Of a DNA stretch of 64,000 bases, positions 48,258 through 58,834 are shown piece after piece. Where the stretch lies: the NCBI GenBank assembly GCA_001592805.2, contig CP051140.1:1923501-1987500 (forward strand), written 5' to 3'. The stretch's first letter is position 1. Each line of letters starts with the position of its first letter. A model generated the notes under the pieces. That model was not told where the DNA came from and searched no databases. It saw only the letters and a program-made list of their open reading frames with translations. A program made the translations under genes and the position numbers. This DNA comes from Peltaster fructicola (Eukaryota > Ascomycota > Dothideomycetes).

Positions 48258-48521
48258 GTGGCCAATGAACGACGAGTCTAGAGTATCCCGAGAAGTGTCA
48301 CGGCGGTAAGTGAGAAGCGAGGCCGGTCTCTTTGGCACATAGCGTTGAGGCGGTGTACAGAGGAGCAGTCTGATGACCAGATTTATTCGCGTAAAGAGTG
48401 AACTTGAGATAACTTGGACCAATAGATGCTGCTGAGGCAGAGCCTGAAGTCGTGACAACGCCAGAGCATATTTCTTAATGTCTCAACGCGTTACCATCGC
48501 GGGAGGTACGCCTCTTGTGCT

Positions 48522-48734
48522 ATGCATCGTAAAATGCCAGAAGAGATTGCAAGTAGATCGACCAGCAAGAGGAAGCTTATTGAATCAACCAATACGGGGA
48601 TCGTCGAGGTTGCGGATGACGCAGAGACAAGAATACTGGAACTGCCGGAGGCGCATAGCGACTGTACTGCTGAGCGATCTGAGGAGAGAGTGGAAGCAGC
48701 CAAGGGGAAGAGGATCAAGAAAAAGAAAGTGTAG
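48522..48734 (+). CDS. Possible small basic-tailed protein
   Basis: ATG frame of 70 codons: MHRKMPEEIASRSTSKRKL, an acidic middle (EVADDAETRILELPEA) and a lysine-rich end (KGKRIKKKKV). Composition is plausible for a small nuclear protein, but I recognise no family and there is no other evidence. Confidence 0.25.
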   Translation: MHRKMPEEIASRSTSKRKLIESTNTGIVEVADDAETRILELPEAHSDCTAERSEERVEAAKGKRIKKKKV

Positions 48735-49412
48735 TAGAGAAAGAAGAAGCGATGTTGTGAATGCTGTGAAGTTATGCAAGTGTTGCGCACGGACCTCTGA
48801 GCAGTGAGGTCGATTCTACCGTCCTCTAGCAACGCGACCAACACATATCTCACTAGATTGCGACCTCGAACAACATTAGAGGTTTAACTTCCACTTCACG
48901 TATGACACGGGCTGTCTCTAGGGCTCAATCACCTTCACAGGATAATAGTCGTTCTCTTGGTCTTCACCTTGAGTCATCTCTCAACATCATTACACTCCTG
49001 CTTGCTACTGCATCTTCTCGCTCCTTCTCTTCACTCAGCCACGACAACCACAACAACCACAACAACATTACAAGCAAATTCTACAGTCACGCACTTACTC
49101 TCATCCTCCAGCTAGTCGGCCTCTTGGACGTGTCAGTGGAGCCGGCCAATCACTGTTTGTCGCCCGTTCACCGCTGCATCTCGCCGCAGATGCATGCTCA
49201 ACATACGCAGAGTCTGGCCGGAGACCCGTCTTTCGAGACTTTCCACCCATCACGCCATGCGTAGAATGCTCAAGGCGCAGCGACGACCAATACCATGGTA
49301 CGTCATCACTCCCGCGCACAACGCTTATACTTTGGACATGATGTTCCTGTAAAAGGGCGTAGCAGCACTGATATGGGACATTGACCTGCCTCACGGTTGG
49401 GACGAGTCTCAT

Positions 49413-52400
49413 ATGAGCGCTGCGCTTCTGACGAATCATAGCATATCTGATCCTTGCCAGTTTATGGCTTCGTGCATCGTAACACAATCTCCAAACACTG
49501 ACTGACACATATTGCAGTCTTCATCCATAATCTTTAGGCCACAAAGCTCAATCTCTACAATATCAGTGGAAACTCCTACGTCCACTCTCAGAGCACGATT
49601 TGGGTTGCGAAACAAATCGTCCAGGCAATCACTATCAGGCAGTGTCAATGGCACTGACGATGCAGTGTCTCCGAAACCGGCAGATGACAATCGCCTCTCC
49701 GAGTCAGTGCTCGAACGGGTGTCTGCAGGTCAAGTGAGACCTGAGGTGCCAGTGGTAACGCCGCGCATTACCCACGTATCTCTACGTGCTGATCGGCCAC
49801 TTGTTCAAACAAACGATGGCAACAATGCATTTGCACAATGCCCCATGGCGGCACCAAAGACAGTGTCTCAAGCGGAAGGGCACCTTGAACGGATTCGTGA
49901 GTCCCCGAACAGCAATCTGACCGCGAAGAACACCAAGTCGGTGGGCACGATCGTAGATAGGTCAGATCGGATCGCGTCTGCTGAGCTCAACACTCGTCGG
50001 CTCAGTCATCCACAGATTGGAACGAGACAAACAGTATCTGCTAACATAAGTGCTCGTCGATCCTTTCTACCAGATGGCAATAACCACTCACGACGTTGGA
50101 CAACTGCAAGCCTACCACTGAAAGCACATCATGCTCTGATCCCGTCTAGCTCTGTTAGACCTCCACCTAGCAGTCCTAGCACATCGAGCACTGGGACACA
50201 GAAAGCAAGACCTTGTCATGGCTGCAATGACGCAGGAGCATATCGGATGAAGCAGTTCATGGCGCAGTGTACGACTTGTTGGCGAAGATATCATCCAGAT
50301 TGCATAAAGTGGCAGCCCAAGGAGCTTGCTCTTTTGCGGCAGAGGAAGCTGCCAGATGTCGTTGGCGAGCCCGGCTGGGTCTGCAGAGTATGCTTGCAAA
50401 AGAATCGACGTCCAACGTCTTCGAGACCGCCTCAACTTTCACAAACACCACTGAAGAAGATAACACCTGTCAAGAAGGACGGATCTATAGCGCCAACAGC
50501 GTCAACTAATGATGGTCTTCGACGTGTGTCCAGTGACACGACTCACCTGCCGGAGGAGAGTGTGATCCCGAGCATTGAGCCAGCATCCTCATACGACGGG
50601 TCGCATGAGTCGTCAACCAACAAGCTCAAGCGCAAACACTCATCATCGAGCTCACATAGTCCTCGCCTCACAAAGAAGCCTGGCAAGCAGCAAGGCTTAT
50701 ACAGGCCAAACATGTTGTTGGCAACAGAGACTCATGCAGAACCGGCTGTAACACTAATATCAGCAGCCACAACCACTCCAGAGCAATGCAGGAAGGAACC
50801 AACAGCGAACTCTACCACTATAGTACAAGTCACGGGTACCGTTGCTTTCGTACGGGCTCCCACAGAGGCATTACTTGCTGAAGCAATAGGTGACACGTTG
50901 AAAGAGCCATACGACATCGCCTCAACGCAAGAACCCTCAAGCATTGCGGCGAAACTTCTTGATCAGCGCGAACGAGAAGAGATGCTTCCAAACATAGACA
51001 CCAGCCTCGCAAATGCTACAGATGACAACCAGGTATCCTCGTCAGACAAACAAAACCAAGGTCATGCTTCCTTGCCGTCTCCTGATGATCTCGCCTCTGA
51101 CGATGGAAAGCTGAGCTCTCTGAACGACAAACCGAGCCCATTGAGCAGTGCGAAGCGTAACTTTCAGCGCCTGCCGCACCTGACTGGCAACGAAGCACCG
51201 ACACAACCAAAGACACCAGGGATACACGATGTTCCAACATCAGAGCCAGTCGCCGCGCCTGCTAGGAACGATAGTCTAACACCACAGACTGGCTCTACTA
51301 GACAAGGTCAATCTCGGCCTGCATCTATTCTGGGCAGTACGCTACTGACATGTCATCGGTGCGAGCAAAGTTTCTTACCACTGCAGGAAACCTGCCCTCA
51401 CTTGTGCAAAATGCAAGGAAGAGACGGCCAGTGTCGTACTGGACAACGAGGCTGGAAAGATGCATGTTACGACTGACTATCGGAAGGATCGTCCGCACGT
51501 GCGCGACAATCAACGAGGCCTGCTCTCTCGACCATCAAAGCCGCGTAAGCTGCAAGACAACCGGTTGGCATCACCAACAGCCACATCTGCGGAGGAAGCT
51601 GGAAGAGTGCAAGTCACGGTTGAGCGCCAGATTGGACAACCAAGCACAGACTTCCAGAAGGGCGCTGTGCTCTCTCATGCGCCCACAGTGCACAAACAAC
51701 AGACTCAACCGGGAGCATCATTGACAACTGCACCTGCGAGCACAGTTGAACAACTGAAAGCTGCAACGTTCCGTCAAGACGACCGCTCTAAAGTGGACGA
51801 GAAGCGGAACAGCGTACTTTCTCAGCCATCTGCAGCGAACGGCCTACAAGACAGCTCGCGAGCACCATCCGCGACTATGCCTGCAGATGTGCCTGCCAAG
51901 CAGGTTGGTGCGTTGCCTCGCCCATCCGCAACTCGGAAGCTGCAAGACAACCGCCGTACAACCTCGATGACTACACCTACATATGTGGCTCCCAACCAAA
52001 CGAGTCACACCGACGTCAGAGAAATCCCTAGATCGTTGCCAGACACATCACCAACAACTATACCAACAGCGATAGCTCCAGCCAAGCTGAGTCTTGCAGA
52101 ACTCCAGCATGAATTTGGACAAACACATGAGCATACAGAAGACCACTTGGTAAAATTGATAACTCAGGCCCTGTATAGTACTCCCGGGCACGGAAATGAG
52201 ATGTTGCATCGAGAGATCACTCAGTGGATCGTTGACAATGTAGCGACGTATCAGAAAGACTCATCGTGGGAAGGACGTGTCGGTAAAGTCCTCGCAGCTC
52301 ATAGTGCTACAGCTGGAGAAGGCAGTCGCAAGCTGTGGGACCGATCAAAGCGGTGGATTGGAGATGCACATCCTTGGAAGCTGCTTAACCCTGCGGATGT

Positions 52401-53286
52401 CAAGCAAAGGTGGGACTCGTCCTTGAGGAGATATGTGTCGACTTCAGGAAGATGTCCTCCTCCACCACCAGGTCCCGCACTGACCCCTCGCAAGATCACA
52501 ACATACATCACCAACGCAACACCAGTGAGAACAATCTCATACACGCCACCTGTTGCAGTGATGGTAACGCCACCACCGGTGTCTAGTCATGTAGCAACTT
52601 GCAGTCTTCTTGGCGCCATGACAGGCATCGACAGCGACACAAGCACTGCGCTGGACGGCACAGCAGGAAGCGAGGAGCAAGTTGTGTACAAAGAACGTTC
52701 AGCAGAAAGTGAGAAGCAGGTTGTGCACAAAGAACGGCCAGCAGAAAGCGATAAGCATCCTGTGCATGATGAAGCTCCGCCAGCGGTCGTCAGAACCAAG
52801 GTCAATCCCAAACTCACCAGGCTTATAGAACATGCCTTGACGAAATATACGATGGATTGTGACTCTTTGCCCAGTCAGATTCGGCCGTTCAGTCAGGCAA
52901 CTGAGTCGGCAAGGTTCGCCAGAATCGCAACTAGAAGAACGCGCAAGCAAATGTTTGGACATCCAGCTAGCGAGTCAAGGTTGAAACGATCTGGATCATT
53001 CGTGCCTGGCCTCGGAGCAGAATCGACAACAGCGAGCAGCATTGTGGCGCCGGGTTCCACGATATACAACACGGATCCGTTTGCAGGAGCTCAGCTAAAC
53101 TCGCACGGCGAACGCGTGGAGGCTCAATTCCAAGACTACGATGATCTTGACAAGTTCTTTGATGCACCAAGAGATATGATCATGACGATCAGTGAAGGTG
53201 ATCTTGCTTGGCGAGATATGCCTCATCCAGGTGGTGGTGTGCGTACGAGACCAAAAATGATAGGCAAGGTCGGTAAAAGTTCCTAG
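49413..53286 (+). CDS. PHD-finger protein with winged-helix-like region, frame-broken
   Basis: Probable chromatin or transcription regulator. Two long frames follow each other: one from about 49518 to 51476, the other from about 51390 to 53286, together about 1,250 codons. A PHD zinc finger lies near residues 254-303: CHGC, CTTC, the HPDC His-Cys pair and WVCRVC. The C-terminal frame has, at about 52130-52400, a region like a fork-head/winged helix (HREITQWIVDNVATYQKD, SWEGRVGKVLAAHS). Between the frames, LLTCHRCEQ in frame one and ALTCAKCKEE in the next would form one CxxC..CxxC zinc ribbon if a one-base shift near 51361-51400 were absent; the only local GT..AG is 28 nt, too short for this genome. 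The first exon (49413-49478, 39-nt intron) is tentative. Confidence 0.75.
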
Positions 53287-53588
53287 GAGGACAGGGCTTA
53301 GAGCTCGAACGGATCTTGATCAATGTCTCCTACTCGTCGTTCTGTCGAGTATGCAGCAAGGCGAGGACGTTGTCACATCGTCTGAGGTGATGGTGACACA
53401 AAGTGTACAGCGCAAACAAAATGATAGCGATACCCAGCGTGTAGCAACACAATTGTACCATTCAGAGCGGCAGACAGTAATGCACAGAACTGAAACACTA
53501 AGTCAAGCGACACCTTGAGTGCGCATTTTGTGATATTCGTGCACATGGCGTCAGTATCGTACATTGTGATATACATTTGTGAAGACGT
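53287..53588. other. Convergent intergenic spacer, 302 bp
   Basis: Shared 3' flank of the PHD gene (+) and the dehydrogenase (-). Nothing recognisable beyond 3' sequence. Confidence 0.4.
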
Positions 53589-54738
53589 CTAGTGTCTGGC
53601 GGTGTCCTTCTGGGTGTCGTTGCCAAACTCAAGGAGCCAGTGTGGAAGACCACGGCCTGCTGCGGCAAAGGTCATGAGTGGGTTGCCCTCCGGCAGCAAG
53701 ATGTGTGCACCCTTGCCAGAGAGGATGACCTTGGCGATACGAGCAGCGACAACCTCTGGATCTTGCACTGGAGAGACAGAGCCAAAGAGCCAGTTAGCTG
53801 CTAGAGTCTTGTCAACCCATCCGGAGATGAGTGCTGTCTTGACCCAGTATGGGTTGATAGATGAGACCTGAATCCATGGTGCCTTGTATCGCCACTTGAT
53901 CTCCTGGTTGAGACCTGTATCTTGTCAGAATAGCTCAGCGTATATGACATCGACATACCGTCAGTGAAAGCCTGAGCACCAGCCTTGGTGACACAGTAGT
54001 CAACCATGCCGGCGCAGGTTGTGTAAGAAGCCATGGAGGCAGTGCTGATGATATGGCCTTTCTTGGCCTTGATCATGTCTGGCAGGAACTCTCGGACGGT
54101 GTACCAGTGACTGATCAGATTGATCTTGAAGATCTTGTCGAGGTTGGCATCTGTGGCCTCGGTGATGAGGTTGGTCCTGCCGATGCCTGCATTGTTGCAC
54201 AGGATCGATGCGACACCGTGTTCCTTCTTGATCTTGTCTGCGACTTCCTTGACACTTGCGGAAGTAGTGATGTCGCACTTGTAGAAGAACACCTTGCCAG
54301 CTATCTCGAGTAAGCATATACAATGTGCATCGCGACTGACTTACAGTTGAGCAGCTCTTGTGGTGGAGGCTGGACATCAAGAATGGCAACACGGACACCC
54401 TTCTTGATCAAATGACGAGTGACAATTTGACCAAGGCCACCACTGCCTCCGGTCATAACACACAGCTCCTGGTTCCAGACCCATGGTACTGCGCCGGTGC
54501 TCAGAGTCCAGTGATTATGAGCGAATCTGTTCATAAGTCTGTTGAAGAATCCCAAGCCACCCACAGCGACAAGAACCTGCAACACACGGACGACGGTCTC
54601 AACCTCGACCTTGTATGGCAGCTTCGCAAGAGCTGCTAACAGGCGCTGCTTGATCTCTGGGGAAGCGCGTGTGAAGCCATAGAGAAGACCTCCTGTGACG
54701 AATGGGTTGAGCAGTGTTGCTCCAACGAGTGATGCCAT
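53589..54738 (-). CDS. Short-chain dehydrogenase/reductase, membrane-anchored
   Basis: NAD(P)-dependent oxidoreductase of the classical SDR family, similar to retinol-dehydrogenase or lipid-droplet 17-beta-HSD types. Three exons: 54738-54345, 54300-53959 and 53914-53589; both introns are 44 nt, the shortest in the window. The product is 353 residues. The first 90 residues include hydrophobic stretches (LLNPFVTGGLLYGF, VVRVLQVLVAVGGLGFF) that probably anchor it to the ER or lipid droplets. The cofactor motif TGGSGGLG is at 96-103, followed by NNAG in SILCNNAGIG, and the catalytic Ser and YxxxK in ISTASMASY and DYCVTKAG. The C-terminal exon gives INPYWVKTALISG, typical of the family. Substrate unknown, probably a lipid or retinoid-like alcohol. 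Confidence 0.92.
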
Positions 54739-55354
54739 GATGAGTTATCCTGAGGTCTCGATAAGACAACAAAGTGAGGTCGAAGTATGAGGGATGTAGA
54801 GATCAGGACCCTAGTGTCCACCCATTGAGCTGCAGCACCTCGGCTGCTATGTAATATACTCACATAGCGCCAATGCTGTTGAGCCTGTTTCCTGATTCCA
54901 GCCTGTAGAAAACTGCCTGTCACGGTTGCCTAAGCATCTCGGCGTATCATTTCAACTCCTCCCGCCTCGTACCGTGTCACTGACTCGGGAAGAGCATTAA
55001 CTACTACGATCCGGCCGCTGCTCATATCCGTCTAACTTTACCCCACTTGGCATTGTTTGGGGTAGTCAATGATCTATGATTTGCGTTTGAACTCGTTCCT
55101 GCATAGCATGGACGATAGTGGACCAGATCGTTTTCCATGCGAGATGTGACTGCATGGTGCGACGACTTCATGGTCAATGTGCACTGTGGAGGGATGACAA
55201 CTTTCACGTGATCGTCGCTGTCGCTGATCAGTAAACATAAGGAATGAAAACGCCGAAGAAAGGTAAAGGCGCTGTATGCAGCATGCTGCGCTCCTATCCG
55301 TTCGGCAGACAACTTGGGATGATGAGCCATGCTGTTATATCCTGCTTGCTGCTA
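54739..55354. other. Intergenic, 616 bp
   Basis: Between the dehydrogenase start and the end of get1, both minus strand. It holds the dehydrogenase promoter; no other feature is recognised. Confidence 0.4.
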
Positions 55355-56077
55355 TCAGAGTTCTTTCTTCTCGGAGACCTTCGTACCACTGGGGAGTGGT
55401 TGCTTCTCAGTGACAGCTTGTCCTTGACGTTGACTTAGCTTGATACCAGAGAGCACGATCTCTGAGACCAGCGAGATCATACTGGCACATGCAATCCACC
55501 ACATATTGATGCTGATAGATCCTAGCGGTGCAGCTGTCAAGGACAAGATCCATTCTACTGCATGTGGTACCCAGCCTTGAGGGAGCCAGAACATCGCTCG
55601 CTTGCTGAACCACCATTGGAGAGCATATCGTATACCCGAAGTAGCGACCCATCGAAGGATGCCCACTGCTCGATTGAATGTGGCTTGGAAGTCTTGGATC
55701 TCGCGTGCTGAATAGCTGTCAGTACCGTCTTTGCAGACATGAGTACAGGACATACATGTCTTCTCGTACTCGTCCTTCTTCTTGTCGTGTTGACGACGTA
55801 GCTTCGCCCATCTTGCAAAGTCATCTTGTGCAGATGTGTTATTCATCTCTCGGTTGAGTGCAACGACTTCTTGTCGCAGGGAGGCTATTGCCGCTCCTTT
55901 CTTCGAGTGCGGCGTCGGAAGCTTGCAGTATGTCTGCCATAACTATGTGGCGTCAGTCTGGAGATATAGCTGCTATTGTCGGCCACTCACTATGTTGTTG
56001 ATTGCATCTGATCCGAGCGTTGTAACAAGATGGATGGCAAGTTGTATTAGGAAGACAATAAGGAGGATTGAAATCAT
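55355..56077 (-). CDS. get1: Get1, tail-anchored protein insertion receptor
   Basis: ER membrane receptor of the GET pathway that, with Get2, releases tail-anchored proteins from Get3 for insertion. Three exons: 56077-55991, 55942-55756 and 55707-55355; both introns are 48 nt. The product is 208 residues. The first transmembrane helix is ISILLIVFLIQLAIHLVTTL (residues 2-21). The cytosolic coiled coil that binds Get3 spans about residues 40-100 (LRQEVVALNREMNNTSAQDD, WAKLRRQHDKKKDEYEK). Two further membrane segments lie at about 125-150 and 160-185 (NMWWIACASMISLVSEIVL). Size and order match the Get1/WRB family. Confidence 0.94.
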
Positions 56078-57116
56078 CTTGACGTATGTAGAACCGGCTA
56101 CAATGATGTGGCCCGAGATTGAGGACGTTCTCTGTTGCGAAGGACGATGGCAGTACACGATCTGGCCAGACACGATTGTTGAGTGTTTGTGTGTGAGATT
56201 AAGAGATGACGTTTAGCACGTGATTCTACTTGTGCGCCACATGACTCATGTCCTTAGGAACAGGGTGTTTCGCTCCCTCACCATCTTTACTATCACTCCT
56301 CGTCAATCGCCTTCCATACGCCGTGCATCTATGCGACGGCAAGTCCATCTGCCAGGCGGTCTGATCGCTTTGCATTGTCCCAGGCAAGTTGCGCAGCTCA
56401 AGCTTGCATTTCAACAATGCCTCAGCCTCGCGGAACACTCAAACTGCGGCTGTGGTGCAACACAGTCTTCATCAAGCTGATTGGGGAATGACTTCCCGCC
56501 CACAGGTGCTCCTGACGCGTAGGATGCTGCTTCATGCTATCGACAGACGGCATGGACCACAAGTCGTTCGAGACGACGTGCCGTCTACCAGCTTTTCCAT
56601 TCGATGAACCATATTTCAATACCAGCTTGCGAGGCTACAGCCTCACACCGAATACTCAGCCTGGCCTATAATCACCACTGCCTTCCATCAATCCGATCCC
56701 TGCATACGCTCTGAAGCACAGAGCAAATGCTTTAGTACATGTACTATCATGCTCCTACTTGTCCACAGGATCATCAGAGTCTACCTGCAGCAATGCCGAC
56801 GTTGACAGCCCCAATCATGCTACATCACTGCAAGTCATACTGCATTACTGACATTTTACCGGATATGGAAAGCTATTTCCGTCATCTCTTCCACTCACAA
56901 CAGATATGTCTATGCTACAGCATGTCATCGATCCTTGCTTTGCAGCACAACTCAGCCTTGCTTGTACATGAGGCCGAGCATGTCTTTGCCGCTTGATGGC
57001 GAGGAGTTATAAGATGTGGCAGCAGTCGCTGTGAATTTGTCGTCTCGACCAACTTGATATCCTTGTAATCATTTCCCTTCTGCTAATCTCTTCTGACTTC
57101 AACCATTGTCCACATC
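56078..57116. other. Divergent promoter region, 1.0 kb
   Basis: Between the starts of get1 (-) and the DUF2235 hydrolase gene (+). No convincing open frame or repeat. The 60 bp before 57117 are pyrimidine-rich. Confidence 0.4.
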
Positions 57117-58688
57117 ATGCATCCAGAAAAACCCACAGAGTACGCAAGCTACAAGCGACTTATCTGTTGCGCAGATGGCACGTGGCTAGCATCCGACATA
57201 GGAACCAGAACCGTCCCATCCAATGTCGCCAAACTTGCGAGAGCAATCTCGACCGAGGGTATAGACGAAGCTGGACACATTGTGCCTCAGATCGTGCAAT
57301 ACCAGTCTGGTCTTGGCTCTGGGGCACTTCCCTTCCAGAAAACCATTGCAGGTAAGTACGCAGGGTTGGCCATACGTGTTCTCTTACTTATGTCAAGTAG
57401 GAAGCATTGGTCTTGGCCTTGACACAGACATCTGTCAAATGTACGACTTTCTCGCCAATAACTACAGGGACGGCGACGAGCTCTTCTTCTTTGGCTTCTC
57501 CCGTGGTGCATACACTGTTCGCTCAGTTGCCGGCTTGGTTGGTGATGTTGGCATCCTACCAGCAGTACAGATGCGGTACTTCCCAGATATGTGGAATGCC
57601 TACAGACAGAGACGCAAGGGCAAGCTGTTCAAGGACAACCAGTGGTACATGGATCACAAGCATAAGCTCAAGCTTCGTGATGTCAGAATCAAGGTCATAG
57701 GTGTGTGGGAGACAGTCGGTGCACTGGTAAGTATAGAATCGAGATGGTCGACGTTACTAACCGCATATCAGGGTGTACCACAATGGCCTGCTGTCAAGTT
57801 CCTTGCTAATCGCGGCTTCGACATTAACGAGAGCCATGCCTTTCACAACACGGCCATGCCTCCAAGTGAGCTTTCACATATTCGTTCGCGTTCGCCAACT
57901 GACCAGTTACAGAGCTTGACTTTGCTTTTCAAGCATTGGCTCTTGACGAGAAACGCCTAACCTTTCCTCCTTCGGTTTGGAGGAATGCTCAACAAGAAGG
58001 ATCTCTTCCCGTGCTTCGTCAATGCTGGTTTCCAGGAGTGCATGCTGATACCGGTGGCCAGTCAGTGACTGAGTCCAGCATAAGCGACCACGAAGAGCTC
58101 GGTTATCACTCCCTTGCCTGGATGATCGACAATGTGTCTGGAATGCTCACCTTCACAGACTCAGCTATACTAGAGCTTGTGCACAACCACGAGCGAGCAC
58201 TGAATAACGTCAACGACAGACGCAACATCCATAACGGTTGGGGTTGCGGTCCAGTGGACAACTTCTCCGGCATCGAGGGCCTCGTCTTTCGCGTCTTCGG
58301 CGCATCAGTACGTACTCCTGCTCAGTACGAGGGCAGAACTGAGGAGTATATACATCCTCTCGCACGTATCCGCGAGCAGAAGCTACAACACATCGCAGCT
58401 TGGCAGCCGCCATCCTTGAAGCACTTCGAAGTACGAGAACCAGATGGGAAAGGCCAAGGTTGGCGCTGGGCTAAGGATGAGTTGACGGTCTTGCCAGAAT
58501 GGATCATGGACAACCGAAAGATGTCTGTCAGACTAGGAGAGAATGGGAGTGCAACTTTCGGGTGGAAGAAGACTGGGCTCTCTAGGTTACTGTGTCCAGA
58601 TGACGTTTTGAGGGAGCTTGATGATGGCAACAAGCACGTCCATCGAGATGAGGTTAATGAAGTGCGCAAGGAGCAGCTCACAGCTTGA
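57117..58688 (+). CDS. DUF2235 alpha/beta hydrolase (Tle1-like domain)
   Basis: Predicted hydrolase of the DUF2235 family, whose bacterial relatives include type VI secretion phospholipase effectors of the Tle1 group; fungal members are uncharacterised. Four exons: 57117-57351, 57401-57726, 57772-57865 and 57913-58688; introns are 49, 45 and 47 nt with CTAAC or CTGAC branch motifs where visible. The product is 476 residues. Near the N-terminus is the family start KRLICCADGTWLAS. The nucleophile elbow is GFSRG with Ser112 (FFFGFSRGAYTVRSVAGL). The acidic and His residues are probably in VIGVWETVGAL and WFPGVHADTGGQ, the latter being the usual catalytic His site. No signal peptide, so it is probably cytosolic. 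It converges on rnr1, 146 bp away. Confidence 0.92.
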
Positions 58689-58834
58689 TGCAGTCTTCAA
58701 TGGTGCTCAATACCACTATTCAGCGTACAAACGACATAAAACCATTACATTGCTGTTCAGTCTAAGAACATCAGCAGAACATCTGTCCCAGTGTACCTCG
58801 CCAACGCCAAAACAATCTTATATAACATCACACA

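Larger units (their letters stand above)
46788..49412. other. Sparse region, 2.6 kb, with weak coding candidates
   Basis: Upstream of the SIMPL gene and of the PHD gene. Three weak candidates are listed separately (47144-47362 +, 48066-48257 -, 48522-48734 +). A short (CAACCA)n-like run lies near 49035-49070. The 400 bp before 49413 should hold the PHD gene promoter. Nothing else is recognisable. Confidence 0.4.
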
